This document shows, one piece after another, positions 19,425-27,889 of a DNA stretch of 64,000 nt (positions are counted from its first letter, which is position 1; the number at the start of each line of letters is the position of its first letter). Where the stretch lies: positions 310,001 to 374,000 of the forward strand of contig NZ_JAGPXE010000001.1 of assembly GCF_018070075.1 (NCBI RefSeq), in the 5' to 3' direction. The stretch is from Saccharopolyspora endophytica (GTDB lineage Bacteria; Actinomycetota; Actinomycetes; Mycobacteriales; Pseudonocardiaceae). Below the pieces are notes generated by a model. The model did no database searches, was not told the origin of the DNA, and saw only the letters and a list, made by a program, of their open reading frames with translations. The position numbers were made by a program, and so were the translations under genes.

Positions 19425-19468
19425 CAGCAGAAGGGCCGGCACCTCGAGAGGTGCCGGCCCTTCTGCTG
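19425..19468. terminator. Bidirectional terminator, perfect 20-bp arms
   Basis: Two 20-bp arms, perfectly complementary, meet at a four-base CGAG loop; the stem core is GGGCCGGCACCT. It sits between two convergent genes and ends both transcripts. Confidence 0.9.
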
Positions 19469-19474
19469 CGCAGG

Positions 19475-19774
19475 TCAGGCGACCGCGATGTCCACGGCGT
19501 GGACGCCGGTGCCCGTCGGGGAGACCGTGGACTCGCCCTTGCCGCTGCGGTGCAGCGCGCGGACGGTCCAGTCACCCGGAGCCGCGTAGAACCGGAAGTC
19601 GCCCTCCTCGGAGGTGACGACCTCGGCGGTGAACTCGCCGGAGGAGTCCAGCAGGCGGACGAAAGCCCCGCCGACGGGCGACTCCCCGGCTCGCACCTTG
19701 CCGGCCACGACGACCTGGTCAGTGGCCTCGTCGACCGCGGTTGCCGACTGCTGCGGCGCTCCGCATCCACTCAT
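19475..19774 (-). CDS. sseC: DUF1416 family protein SseC
   Basis: A 99-residue protein of the DUF1416/SseC family, which accompanies thiosulfate sulfurtransferase genes in actinobacteria. It begins MSGCGAPQQS and has a transthyretin-like beta sandwich (VVVAGKVRAGESPVGGAFVRLLDSSGEF, FRFYAAPGDWTVRALH). The function is unknown, though coupling with sulfur transfer is consistent. AAGGAG precedes the ATG, which lies 34 bp after the sulfurtransferase stop, so the two form an operon. Confidence 0.9.
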   Translation of the reverse strand: MSGCGAPQQSATAVDEATDQVVVAGKVRAGESPVGGAFVRLLDSSGEFTAEVVTSEEGDFRFYAAPGDWTVRALHRSGKGESTVSPTGTGVHAVDIAVA

Positions 19775-19808
19775 GACACAAACTCCTTGCTCGGTGTTAC
19801 CGGGGTGA

Positions 19809-20648
19809 TCAGGCGCCGGACGGGTTCTCGATCGGCACGCCGATCAGCGAGCCGTACTCGGTCCAGGAACCGTCGTAGTTCTTCACGTTCTGGTGGCCGA
19901 GCAGCTCGCGCAGCACGAACCAGGTGTGCGAGGAGCGCTCGCCGATGCGGCAGTAGGCGATGGTGTCCTTGCCGGTGTCCAGCCCGGCCTCGCCGTAGAT
20001 CTCCTTGAGCTCCTCGTCGGAGCGGAAGGTGCCGTCCTCGTTCGCGGCCTTGCTCCACGGCACGTTGATCGCGCTGGGGATGTGGCCACCGCGCTGCGCG
20101 GCCTCCTGCGGCAGGTGCGCCGGGGCCAGCAGCTTGCCGGAGAACTCGTCGGGCGAGCGCACGTCGACGAGGTTCTTGGTGCCGATGGCGTCGACGACCT
20201 CGTCCCGGAAGGCGCGGATCGAAGTGTCCGGCTCCTGGGCCTTGTAGGTGGTCGCGGCCTTGGTCGGCTCGTCCTTGGTCAGCTCGCGGCCGTCGAGCTC
20301 CCACTTCTTGCGGCCACCGTCGATCAGCTTGACGTCGCTGTGGCCGTAGAGCTTGAAGTACCAGTAGGCGTAGGCGGCGAACCAGTTGTTGTTGCCGCCG
20401 TAGAGCACCACGGTGTCGTCGTTGCCGATGCCCTTGGCGGACAGCAGCTTCTCGAAGCCCTCGCGGTCGACGAAGTCACGACGGACCGGGTCCTGCAGGT
20501 CGTTCTTCCAGTCCAGCTTGATGGCCCCGGGGATGTGGCCGCCGTCGTAGGCGGTGGTGTCCTCGTCCACCTCGGCGAACACCACCCCGGCGGTGTTCAG
20601 GTTCTCTTCGGCCCACTCGGTGGAGACCAGGACCTCTGCGCGGCTCAT
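19809..20648 (-). CDS. Thiosulfate sulfurtransferase (rhodanese)
   Basis: A 279-residue two-domain rhodanese that moves sulfane sulfur from thiosulfate to an acceptor such as cyanide or a thiol. The N-terminal inactive domain includes HIPGAIKLDWKNDLQDP; the active loop in the C-terminal domain is AYCRIGERSSHTWFVL with Cys233 as the persulfide carrier. The LVDVRSPDEFSGK and GGHIPSAINVPWSKAA signatures match the actinobacterial enzymes named cysA2 or sseA. AAGGAG precedes the ATG at 20648. It leads the operon with sseC and lies downstream of DUF4395. Confidence 0.95.
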   Translation of the reverse strand: MSRAEVLVSTEWAEENLNTAGVVFAEVDEDTTAYDGGHIPGAIKLDWKNDLQDPVRRDFVDREGFEKLLSAKGIGNDDTVVLYGGNNNWFAAYAYWYFKLYGHSDVKLIDGGRKKWELDGRELTKDEPTKAATTYKAQEPDTSIRAFRDEVVDAIGTKNLVDVRSPDEFSGKLLAPAHLPQEAAQRGGHIPSAINVPWSKAANEDGTFRSDEELKEIYGEAGLDTGKDTIAYCRIGERSSHTWFVLRELLGHQNVKNYDGSWTEYGSLIGVPIENPSGA

Positions 20649-20680
20649 CGAGCGACTCCTTCGTTGATCTTCGAACTTGG

Positions 20681-21124
20681 TCAGTCGGTTGTGGACGCCC
20701 CGGCCGGCGCGAACCGGCGGAGCACCAGGTACATCTGGCAACCGAGGCAGTAGCCGAACACCGCGTTGAGCAGTGCCGCCACCAGGGCTAAGGCGTTTGC
20801 CGCGATGCCGAGAGTGGTCAGGTCCGCCGCGTAGCCGATGGTGGCCACGAGGGTGAAGACGAAGCCCACTCCTTGCGAGAAGCGAACGGGTGCGGGGTCC
20901 TCGCGCTCTTCCGGCGCGACCGGTGCGAGCTTGGGCTGCACGGTGGTCCGGTACAGCGCGCCCCACGGGTTGAGCTGCATTCCGATGAACGCGCACAGAC
21001 CGAACAGAACCATCTGGGCCGCCATGACACGCCAGCTCGTGGTGACCAGGCCCAACGCGAGGATCACGCTGGTCATCGCTGCGGTGAACCTGACCCCGCG
21101 TGGGTCGAGCGTCGTGACAGACAT
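20681..21124 (-). CDS. DUF4395 integral membrane protein
   Basis: A 147-residue membrane protein with about four hydrophobic helices. The last contains FGYCLGCQMYLVLRR, a CxxC at the membrane edge typical of DUF4395 proteins. These are encoded beside thioredoxin-like and rhodanese genes in actinobacteria, as here, which suggests a part in thiol or sulfur redox exchange across the membrane. RGVRFTAAMTSVILAL at the N-terminus is also conserved. Direct function is not established. It lies 32 bp upstream of the sulfurtransferase on the same strand; the 289-bp gap from 21125 to the thioredoxin stop shows no gene and probably holds the promoter. Confidence 0.85.
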   Translation of the reverse strand: MSVTTLDPRGVRFTAAMTSVILALGLVTTSWRVMAAQMVLFGLCAFIGMQLNPWGALYRTTVQPKLAPVAPEEREDPAPVRFSQGVGFVFTLVATIGYAADLTTLGIAANALALVAALLNAVFGYCLGCQMYLVLRRFAPAGASTTD

Positions 21125-21413
21125 CTTTCGAGGGCCTCCTGACGATGTGGACTGGGTCTGCCGAGTCCGTCAGGCGGAGGGCGCGCGCCGGCGAGGGTCA
21201 TGAGGGCATGACGAGGCCGTGCTTGGAACGCGTACTACCGCCCGGTCAGTGCCATCAACACAGGCTGCTACCCACGCGGCAGAGATCAACCGCGCGCCTT
21301 CGGGTCAGCAGTACATGCACGAGTCGGAGGTTACCCGGACAGACCGATCGTCGGGAAGAACGTTCATACAGTGGGACGGGTTGGGCTGTTCCGCCCACGT
21401 CGCGCGGGGCGCC

Positions 21414-21851
21414 TCACAGGTGCGGCTGGATCGCCTCGGAGAGGGCCTGCGGGCGGGGGACGCCGCCGACGCGGAACAGCTCCCGGCCCGCGTGGTCGAG
21501 GACCAGGGTCGTCGGGGTGCTGTGGACGCGCAGCGGCGTGGACCACTCGGGGTGGTCGGTGAGGTCGACCTCGACGTGGCGGACGTCGCTGGTCTTGCCC
21601 GCGAAGTCGGCCAGCAGGATGCGGGCGTGCCGGCACGGCTGGCAGAAGGTGGTCGACAGCTGCAGCAGCGTCACCTTCGCGTCCGGTTCGGGGGCGTCGG
21701 CGAGCCGCTGCCTGAGCCCGTCCGGGAAGTTGTCGGTCACGATCTCCTCGCCGCCGCTCTTGCGCACCTTGCCCTGCCTGGCCTGCCAGATCAGCCCGAG
21801 CACGAGGGCCACCGGCACGACGATCAGCAGTGCGATCACACCTGGGCTCAT
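21414..21851 (-). CDS. Membrane-anchored thioredoxin family protein
   Basis: A 145-residue protein with an N-terminal transmembrane anchor (VIALLIVVPVALVLGLIW) and a thioredoxin fold. The redox motif is LSTTFCQPCRHARILLAD (C-x-x-C), followed by VEVDLTDHPEW and the cis-proline segment VHSTPTTLVLDHAGRE. It corresponds to Rv0816c (ThiX). The membrane anchor suggests the fold faces outside or sits under the membrane. Its ATG overlaps the TGA of lmeA (ATGA), implying translational coupling. Confidence 0.9.
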   Translation of the reverse strand: MSPGVIALLIVVPVALVLGLIWQARQGKVRKSGGEEIVTDNFPDGLRQRLADAPEPDAKVTLLQLSTTFCQPCRHARILLADFAGKTSDVRHVEVDLTDHPEWSTPLRVHSTPTTLVLDHAGRELFRVGGVPRPQALSEAIQPHL

Positions 21852-22651
21852 CCCGTGGTCACCCCGTTGCCGTTGATCGTGACGTTCTCCGCGGTGCCCT
21901 CGATGACCAGCGCGCCGCGCTCGGCGCGCACCGCCGTGGGCTGCACCTCGAAGGGCAGCATCCCAGGGTCGAGGGTGGTGTTGAACTGCTTGAGCACCGA
22001 CTGCTCGAAGATCGGCGGCAGGTCGATCGGCCCCAGCGCGCTGTTGTTCAGCTCCAGCTTGCGCGGCTCGATCTCCATCTTGCCGTTGACCAGCGACAGC
22101 ACCGCGATCACCCGGACCTTGTTGTCCGAGCCCGCGATGTTGACGGTGCCGTCGAGCTGCAGCGGGGCGCGCTGGTCGTCGCCGCCCTCGGCCAGCCGCT
22201 TGTCGGACTCGCTGATGTTGCCGTCGTCGTCGGCGAGCGCGTCCGGGGCCGCGGGTTCGATGGTCAGGTCCTGGATGCCGATTAGTCGCGCGACGTCGGA
22301 GGCCTTCAGCTTCACCCGGCCCACCAGCTGGTCGACGGTGAACTGCTCGGCGGTGCCCGCGATGACCTCCGAGGTCGCGACCTTCACGCCGTGCAGGTCG
22401 GCCTCGATGCCCACCTCGTTGAACGGCTCGACCGGCACCGAGTTGGCCACCAGCTGCACGTCGCGGTAGTTGCCCGCGGCGACCTGGGTCAGGAACGGGA
22501 AGCCGTTGATCGCGACTTCGGGCTGCTCCGGCAGCTTGAGCTGCTGGGCGACCTTCTTCGACACCTGGTACTCGGCGAACGCGGCCGAGCCGAAGTCGGC
22601 GGCGACCAGGAGGCCGATGACGAGGACGAGGGTGATCGCGAGCTTCTTCAC
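21848..22651 (-). CDS. lmeA: LmeA family phospholipid-binding protein (DUF2993)
   Basis: A 267-residue envelope protein with an N-terminal signal/anchor (KKLAITLVLVIGLLVAADFGSAAFA) and a DUF2993 domain (FPFLTQVAAGNYRDVQLVAN, VDQLVGRVKLKASDVARLIG, LPFEVQPTAVRAERGALVIEG). In mycobacteria the ortholog Rv0817c, LmeA, binds phospholipid and promotes lipomannan elongation. I chose the GTG at 22651, which overlaps the TGA of the upstream hydrolase (GTGA); earlier in-frame starts would remove the signal peptide from the terminus. Together with the hydrolase and thioredoxin it forms a tightly coupled three-gene unit. Confidence 0.87.
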   Translation of the reverse strand: MKKLAITLVLVIGLLVAADFGSAAFAEYQVSKKVAQQLKLPEQPEVAINGFPFLTQVAAGNYRDVQLVANSVPVEPFNEVGIEADLHGVKVATSEVIAGTAEQFTVDQLVGRVKLKASDVARLIGIQDLTIEPAAPDALADDDGNISESDKRLAEGGDDQRAPLQLDGTVNIAGSDNKVRVIAVLSLVNGKMEIEPRKLELNNSALGPIDLPPIFEQSVLKQFNTTLDPGMLPFEVQPTAVRAERGALVIEGTAENVTINGNGVTTG

Positions 22652-23514
22652 TCCGCGCGGTCCGTTCTGTCGGGGCGCCGGGAGCCCGACCGGGCTCGAT
22701 CGGGCGGTCCCACTGTATCCACCGCCCACGCCGCGATCTGGTCCACCAGCTCCGGGGTGGTCGAGCTCTCAGCGTGCCGCATGCCCTCGACCAGCCAGAA
22801 CTCCGCTCCGCCCGCCTCGCTGAGGGCGCGCGCGTCGGCCGGTGGGAAGTAGTGATCCTCGGCACCGTGCACGATCAGCTGCGGCACCTCGATGCGGGTG
22901 GCGAGTTCGATCGGCGACACCGGAACCCGGGGCCACGGTCCGGCCAGCCGCACGCCGAGCAGGCGGGCGCTCAACCGCCCGTGGGGTTGTTCGAGCAGCC
23001 AGTGGACCCTGCGCATCGCGGGGGTGTCGCGCACGAACCAGCGCGCCGGGCTGCTCACCGAGATCACCGCGTCCGGCGGGGACCCCAGCGCGGCCTGCCG
23101 GAGCACGACCGATCCTCCGAGGGAGAAGCCGACCGTGACCACGCGCGCGCACCCGGCCGCGCGCAGGTGCGCGACGGCGACGTCGATGTCCATGGCCTCG
23201 TTCGGGCCGACGGTGGTCCGGCCGCCGGAGCGGCCGTGGCCGCGGAAGTCCGTCGCCAGCACCGGCCCGTGCGTGGCGAGCCGTTCCAGGACTCTGCGCA
23301 CGCCGGGCTTGCGGATGTGGTTGGTGAAGCCGTGACCGACGACGAAACCCAGGGGCGCCGGGAGCCCCGGGCCGGGGTGCAGAACGCCGCGCAGCCGGGT
23401 TCCGTCTTCGGCGCGCAACGTGACCGGGCGATCTCGAAACACCCGTGAAACATGCGGTGCGCTGCTGTTCACAAATGTGATGCCCTCGGTTGGACCTGGG
23501 TTTTTCCGTCGCAT
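22648..23514 (-). CDS. Alpha/beta hydrolase
   Basis: A 288-residue cytosolic hydrolase. The nucleophile elbow is VTVGFSLGGSVVL (G-x-S-x-G), the oxyanion segment is VVGHGFTNHIRKPG, and the late acid/histidine parts are VPQLIVHGAEDHYFPP and EGMRHAESS. The substrate is unknown. Of several possible starts, the ATG at 23514 has AAGGAG ten bases upstream; a GTG at 23472 would shorten it by 14 residues. The stop overlaps lmeA by four bases, so it is coupled to envelope genes. Confidence 0.87.
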   Translation of the reverse strand: MRRKNPGPTEGITFVNSSAPHVSRVFRDRPVTLRAEDGTRLRGVLHPGPGLPAPLGFVVGHGFTNHIRKPGVRRVLERLATHGPVLATDFRGHGRSGGRTTVGPNEAMDIDVAVAHLRAAGCARVVTVGFSLGGSVVLRQAALGSPPDAVISVSSPARWFVRDTPAMRRVHWLLEQPHGRLSARLLGVRLAGPWPRVPVSPIELATRIEVPQLIVHGAEDHYFPPADARALSEAGGAEFWLVEGMRHAESSTTPELVDQIAAWAVDTVGPPDRARSGSRRPDRTDRAE

Positions 23515-23626
23515 GTCGGTTATTCTCCTTGCCATCCACAGGCAACGACGCCAAGTCATCCGATGACTGCGGGTGATGGCCGGTTCACGGCCGTCGGTCG
23601 TTCTCGCCTGGAGATGGAGGCCCCAG

Positions 23627-24391
23627 ATGAGCTCCGAGCTGCTCCTGCTGACCGGTGAATCCGATTGCGACGAGGTCCTTCCGTCGCTGGCGCTGCTGCC
23701 GCACCGGGTGCGAGTCCTGCCCGCGGACCCCGGGGCGATCCTGTCGGGTGGCGCGCACGACGTGGTCATCGTCGACGCCCGCACCGACCTCGCCGGCGCC
23801 CGCGACCTGTGCCGCCTGCTCGCCGCCGGTGACGCCCCGGTGATCGCCCTGGTCAACGAGGGCGGTCTGGTGACCGTCAACGCCGAGTGGGGGGTCGACG
23901 ACATCCTGCTGCCGACCACCGGGCCGGCCGAGATCGACGCCCGGCTGCGCCTGCTGGTGTCCCGCCGCACCGAGTCGTCCTCGACCGGCGACGGTTCGCT
24001 GAGCGTCGGCGACCTGGTCATCGAGGAGGCCACCTACACCGCCCGGCTGCGCGGCCGGGCGCTCGAACTGACCTACAAGGAGTTCGAGCTGCTGAAGTAC
24101 CTGGCCGGTCACGCGGGCCGGGTGTTCACCCGCGCCCAGCTGCTGCAGGAGGTCTGGGGCTACGACTTCTTCGGCGGCACCCGCACCGTCGACGTGCACG
24201 TCCGGCGGCTGCGCGCCAAGCTCGGCCCGGAGCACGACTCGATGATCGGCACCGTGCGCAACGTGGGCTACAAGTTCGTCCGCCCGAACCGCGGAGGTTC
24301 GACCTCCCCGCTGGCCGCCGAGGTCGCGGAAGCCGAGGCCGCCGCTGCCGAGGCCGCGGAAGCGGCGGACTTCCGGAGCATCAACGCGTAA
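23627..24391 (+). CDS. glnR: Nitrogen regulator GlnR (orphan OmpR-type)
   Basis: A 254-residue OmpR/PhoB-type regulator. The receiver-like half ([71 protein letters not shown]) matches GlnR, which keeps the conserved Asp but is not phosphorylated in the usual way. The winged helix follows ([44 protein letters not shown]). GlnR controls glutamine synthetase, ammonium and nitrate genes in actinomycetes. Next to mshD and pst it matches Rv0818. The tail is an unusual alanine/glutamate-rich stretch ([18 protein letters not shown]). GGAGG precedes the ATG. Confidence 0.9.
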   Translation: MSSELLLLTGESDCDEVLPSLALLPHRVRVLPADPGAILSGGAHDVVIVDARTDLAGARDLCRLLAAGDAPVIALVNEGGLVTVNAEWGVDDILLPTTGPAEIDARLRLLVSRRTESSSTGDGSLSVGDLVIEEATYTARLRGRALELTYKEFELLKYLAGHAGRVFTRAQLLQEVWGYDFFGGTRTVDVHVRRLRAKLGPEHDSMIGTVRNVGYKFVRPNRGGSTSPLAAEVAEAEAAAAEAAEAADFRSINA

Positions 24392-24403
24392 CCGCGAGAT
24401 CAA

Positions 24404-24442
24404 CGACGAAGCCCTCGATCTTGACGATCGGGGGCTTCGTCG
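24404..24442 (+). terminator. Terminator after glnR
   Basis: Arms of 17 nt (CGACGAAGCCCTCGATC and GATCGGGGGCTTCGTCG, one mismatch) enclose a five-base loop 13 bp after the glnR stop. Confidence 0.8.
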
Positions 24443-24467
24443 CGTGCGCGTGGGTAGGGTCGTGGGT

Positions 24468-25421
24468 GTGCAGCTGACTTGGCGTAATGGACTGGACGAC
24501 AGCGAGACGGCCGAGGTGATGGGCCTGCTCGCCGAGACCGAGAAGGCCGACGGTGTCGCTCCGGTCGGCGAGCACGTGATCCTGCGGCTCAAGGCCCACC
24601 GCGACGTCGTCCACCAGATCGAGCCGGTGCAGGCCGACGTGCGGTCCGAGCACTTCATCGTCCGCGACTCCGGCGGCGTGCTGACCGGTTACGCGCACCT
24701 GGACACCGAGCACGAGGCCGGTTCGGGCCAGCTGGTCGCCGAGCTCGCCGTCCACCCCGAGCACCGGAGGCTCGGCGCGGGCACCCGGCTCGTCGAGGCG
24801 CTGCTGGAGCGCGCCGATCTGGGTGCCGAGCCCGACGCCGACACCGGGCGGCTGCGGATCTGGTCGCACGGCGAGCACCCGGGTGCGCTGCGGCTGTCCG
24901 AGCGCTACGGCTTCCACCGGCCGCGCGAGCTGTGGCGGATGGGCCGCGAGCTGGGCGAGCCGGAGCTGCCCGAGGCGCAGCCGCCGGAGGGCGTGACCAT
25001 CCGCACCTTCCGGCCCGGCAAGGACGAGGCCGACGTGGTCCGGGTCAACCACCGCGCGTTCGTCTGGCACCCGGAGCAGGGCGACATGACCGAGGCGGAC
25101 GTGCGCGCCAAGGCGAAGGAGGACTGGTTCGACCCGGAGGGCTTCTTCCTGGCGGTCGACTCCTCCGGCGAGCTCCTGGGGTTCCACTGGACGAAGGTGC
25201 ACCCCGACGGGACCGGCGAGGTCTACGTCGTCGGGGTCGATCCGCACGCGCAAGGCGGTGGCCTGGGGAAGTCACTGACCGTGGTCGGCCTTCGTCACCT
25301 CCGTGATACCGGGCGTAGTCGAGTCATCCTCTACGTCGAAGCCGACAACGTTCCGGCGGTGAAGGTCTACCAGCGGTTGGGCTTCGCCAAGTGGGACAGC
25401 GACGTGCAATTCGGACGCTGA
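24468..25421 (+). CDS. mshD: Mycothiol synthase MshD
   Basis: A 317-residue enzyme with two tandem GNAT domains that acetylates Cys-GlcN-Ins to give mycothiol, the main thiol of actinobacteria. The N-terminal domain has LAVHPEHRRLGAGTRLVEAL; the C-terminal domain has YVVGVDPHAQGGGLGKSLTVVGL and YVEADNVPAVKVYQRLGF, plus RVNHRAFVWHPEQGDMT. I chose the GTG at 24468 because AGGG lies eight bases before it; a GTG at 24462 would be too close. It matches Rv0819. Confidence 0.95.
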   Translation: MQLTWRNGLDDSETAEVMGLLAETEKADGVAPVGEHVILRLKAHRDVVHQIEPVQADVRSEHFIVRDSGGVLTGYAHLDTEHEAGSGQLVAELAVHPEHRRLGAGTRLVEALLERADLGAEPDADTGRLRIWSHGEHPGALRLSERYGFHRPRELWRMGRELGEPELPEAQPPEGVTIRTFRPGKDEADVVRVNHRAFVWHPEQGDMTEADVRAKAKEDWFDPEGFFLAVDSSGELLGFHWTKVHPDGTGEVYVVGVDPHAQGGGLGKSLTVVGLRHLRDTGRSRVILYVEADNVPAVKVYQRLGFAKWDSDVQFGR

Positions 25422-25509
25422 GCCGAGAATGCTGTGAGTCACGGTATGAGCGGAAGTTCTGCCTCCTGCTCGCCCGTTGGGGTGTGTCCCCGCTTACTAA
25501 GCGTGCCTT

Positions 25510-25531
25510 GTTCACTTCGCGTTCACTTGGA
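25510..25531 (+). promoter_or_regulatory. PHO box upstream of pstS
   Basis: Two adjacent 11-nt direct repeat units, GTTCACTTCGC and GTTCACTTGGA, lie 112 bp before the pstS start. This is the layout of actinobacterial PhoP-binding PHO boxes, so the pst operon should be induced by phosphate starvation. The 222-bp gap holds no gene. Confidence 0.75.
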
Positions 25532-25642
25532 TGGCGAGGACAGTCCATCCGCGCTGCTTAGCGTCAGCCCCAAGCGGCATGAAGCACGAGCCTGCGTGGC
25601 TCCGCCGCGCCCGGCAGTTTGTCCCTTGGGTGGAGGAACGAA

Positions 25643-26758
25643 GTGAGAATCAAGCGGCACAGCGCTGCGATGGCCGTCGTCGCCGCGGGCGCGCTCGTGC
25701 TCGCCGGCTGCGGCTCGGACCAGAACGTCCCGCAGGGCGGTGGCAACCCGGCTCTCGACGGCCTGCAGGTCGAGTGCGGCACCAAGCCGATCTCCGGTGA
25801 GGGCTCGTCGGCGCAGAAGAACGCGGTCGACGTCTTCGCGCGCGACTACGGCCTCAAGTGCGCCAACCAGACGGTGAACTACACCAAGTCCGGATCCGGC
25901 AAGGGCGTCGCCGCCTTCACCGCCGGCCAGATCGACTTCGGCGGCTCCGACTCCCCGCTGAAGGAGGAGAAGGGCGAGGTCGCCAAGGCCGCCGAGCGCT
26001 GCCAGGGCAACCCGGCCTGGAACCTGCCGATGGTGTTCGGTCCCGTCGCGATGTCCTACAACATCCCCGGCGTCTCCGACCTGACCCTCAACCCCGACGT
26101 GATCGCCAAGATCTACAAGGGTGAGATCAAGAAGTGGGACGACCCGGCGGTCAAGGCGCTGAACCCCAACGCTCAGCTGCCGTCGATCGACATCGTCCCG
26201 TTCTTCCGCTCGGACGAGTCGGGCACCACCGAGAACTTCCAGAAGTACCTCAAGACCGCCACCGGCGGCGCGTTCGCCGGTGAGGGCAAGACCTTCCAGG
26301 GCGGGCAGGGCGTCGGTCAGGGCCGCGACGGCTCCGACCAGGTCGCGCAGTCGGTCAAGGCCACCGAGGGCGGCTTCACCTACGTCGAGTGGTCCTTCCC
26401 GAAGAACCTGGGCCTGGGCATCGCCAAGATCGACAGCGGCGCCGGCCCGGTCGAGCTCAACACCGCCAACGTCGGCAAGGCCATCGAGGGCGCCAAGATC
26501 GAGGGCGAGGGCAACGACCTGAAGGTCGACCTCGAGTCGATCTACGGCAACAAGGCCGCGGGCGTCTACCCGATCGTCCTGAACACCTACGAGATCGTCT
26601 GCTCGAAGGGCTACGACCCGGAGACCGCCAAGGCGGTCAAGGCGTTCCTGACCGTGGCGGCCAACGCCAACCCGCAGGAGCTGGAGAAGGCGGGTTACGT
26701 CCCGCTGCCCGAGGCTTTCAAGGGCAGGGTCCTCCAGGCCGTCAACGCCATCTCGTGA
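25643..26758 (+). CDS. pstS: Phosphate ABC transporter substrate-binding lipoprotein PstS
   Basis: A 371-residue lipoprotein with a signal peptide ending in the lipobox LAGC (Cys23). Phosphate-site segments typical of PstS are visible: SGEGSSAQKNAVDVF, TKSGSGKGVAAFTAGQIDFGGSD and RSDESGTTENFQKYL. It captures phosphate outside the membrane and hands it to PstCA. The GTG at 25643 follows GGAGG. It leads pstSCAB behind a PHO box, and a hairpin separates it from pstC, which would favour excess PstS. Confidence 0.96.
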   Translation: MRIKRHSAAMAVVAAGALVLAGCGSDQNVPQGGGNPALDGLQVECGTKPISGEGSSAQKNAVDVFARDYGLKCANQTVNYTKSGSGKGVAAFTAGQIDFGGSDSPLKEEKGEVAKAAERCQGNPAWNLPMVFGPVAMSYNIPGVSDLTLNPDVIAKIYKGEIKKWDDPAVKALNPNAQLPSIDIVPFFRSDESGTTENFQKYLKTATGGAFAGEGKTFQGGQGVGQGRDGSDQVAQSVKATEGGFTYVEWSFPKNLGLGIAKIDSGAGPVELNTANVGKAIEGAKIEGEGNDLKVDLESIYGNKAAGVYPIVLNTYEIVCSKGYDPETAKAVKAFLTVAANANPQELEKAGYVPLPEAFKGRVLQAVNAIS

Positions 26759-26766
26759 GAGTGACC

Positions 26767-26793
26767 GGGCCCGCCCGCACCCCGGGCGGGCCC
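26767..26793 (+). terminator. Intercistronic hairpin between pstS and pstC
   Basis: A perfect 10-bp stem (GGGCCCGCCC / GGGCGGGCCC) with a seven-base loop starts eight bases after the pstS stop. As pstC follows only 37 bp later on the same strand, it may act as a partial terminator or an mRNA-stabilising hairpin that raises PstS over the membrane components. Confidence 0.65.
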
Positions 26794-26830
26794 CTGGTCC
26801 AACGGATTAGATGAGAGGCTGCAAACAGCA

Positions 26831-27889
26831 GTGACCGACTCGACGAGAGCCGCCACGCGCCCCGCGGGCACCACCGGTGCCCAGCGGGGCGTTTCGGCGC
26901 CCAGTTCCGGACCGGAGGCCCCCATTTCCGCTCCAGAGAAGACAGCGGGCAAGTCCTCCCGCGTCGGCGACAAGGTGTTCTCCTCGCTCGCCACCGCGTC
27001 CGGCGCGTTCGTGGTGGCGGTGATCGCCGCGATCGCGATCTTCCTGCTCATCCGGGCGGTTCCGGCGCTGCAGGTGAACCACGTGAACTTCCTGTTCAGC
27101 CGGGAGTGGGACACCCGGGATCCGGCGAACATGAGCTTCGGGATCTTCGACCTCGCGTGGATCACCATCGCCAGCTCCGTGGTCGCGCTGGTCATTGCGA
27201 TGCCGCTGTCCGGCGGGATCGCCCTGTTCCTCACCCGCTACGCGCCGAAGAACCTGGCCCGCCCGTTCGCCTACATCGTCGACCTGCTGGCCGCGGTGCC
27301 CTCGGTCGTCTACGGCCTCTGGGGATTCCTGGTGCTGGGGCCGTTCCTCAAGCCGGTGTCGAACTGGCTGAACGAGACGCTGGGCTGGATCCCGATCTTC
27401 GGCCAGGGCAACATCGCCCAGGTCGACTCCGGGGCGAACGTGTTCACCGCCGGGATCGTGCTCGCGGTGATGATCATCCCGACGATCACCGGTGTGACCC
27501 GCGAGGTCTTCGCCCGCACCCCGGACGCGCAGATCGAAGGCGCGCTGGCGCTCGGTGCCACCCGCTGGGAGGTCATCAAGACCACGGTGTGGCCCTTCGG
27601 CCGCAACGGCTTCGTCGGCGGCTCGATGCTCGGCCTCGGTCGCGCGCTGGGCGAGACGATGGCGCTGACCATCATCCTGAGCGCGACCACCGCGCCCCCC
27701 GGGTACAGCATCTTCGACAGCGGGGCGACCTTCGCCTCCAAGATCGCCCTCGGGTCCGCGGAGTTCAACAACAACCTGCAGGTCGGGGCCTACATCTCGG
27801 CCGGTCTGGTGCTGTTCGTCATCACCTTCGCAGTCAACGCGATCGCGCGCTGGATCGAGAGTGCGGCCGGCGCTAAGGGGAAGTCATGA
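26831..27889 (+). CDS. pstC: Phosphate ABC transporter permease PstC
   Basis: A 352-residue inner-membrane permease. About 55 disordered N-terminal residues rich in Ala, Thr and Ser precede six predicted helices. The coupling segment TREVFARTPDAQIEGALALGATRWEVIK contains the permease EAA loop, and GLGRALGETMALTIILS is typical of PstC. It pairs with PstA to form the channel. Its stop overlaps pstA by four bases (ATGA). The GTG start at 26831 has only a weak ribosome binding site. Confidence 0.95.
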   Translation: MTDSTRAATRPAGTTGAQRGVSAPSSGPEAPISAPEKTAGKSSRVGDKVFSSLATASGAFVVAVIAAIAIFLLIRAVPALQVNHVNFLFSREWDTRDPANMSFGIFDLAWITIASSVVALVIAMPLSGGIALFLTRYAPKNLARPFAYIVDLLAAVPSVVYGLWGFLVLGPFLKPVSNWLNETLGWIPIFGQGNIAQVDSGANVFTAGIVLAVMIIPTITGVTREVFARTPDAQIEGALALGATRWEVIKTTVWPFGRNGFVGGSMLGLGRALGETMALTIILSATTAPPGYSIFDSGATFASKIALGSAEFNNNLQVGAYISAGLVLFVITFAVNAIARWIESAAGAKGKS

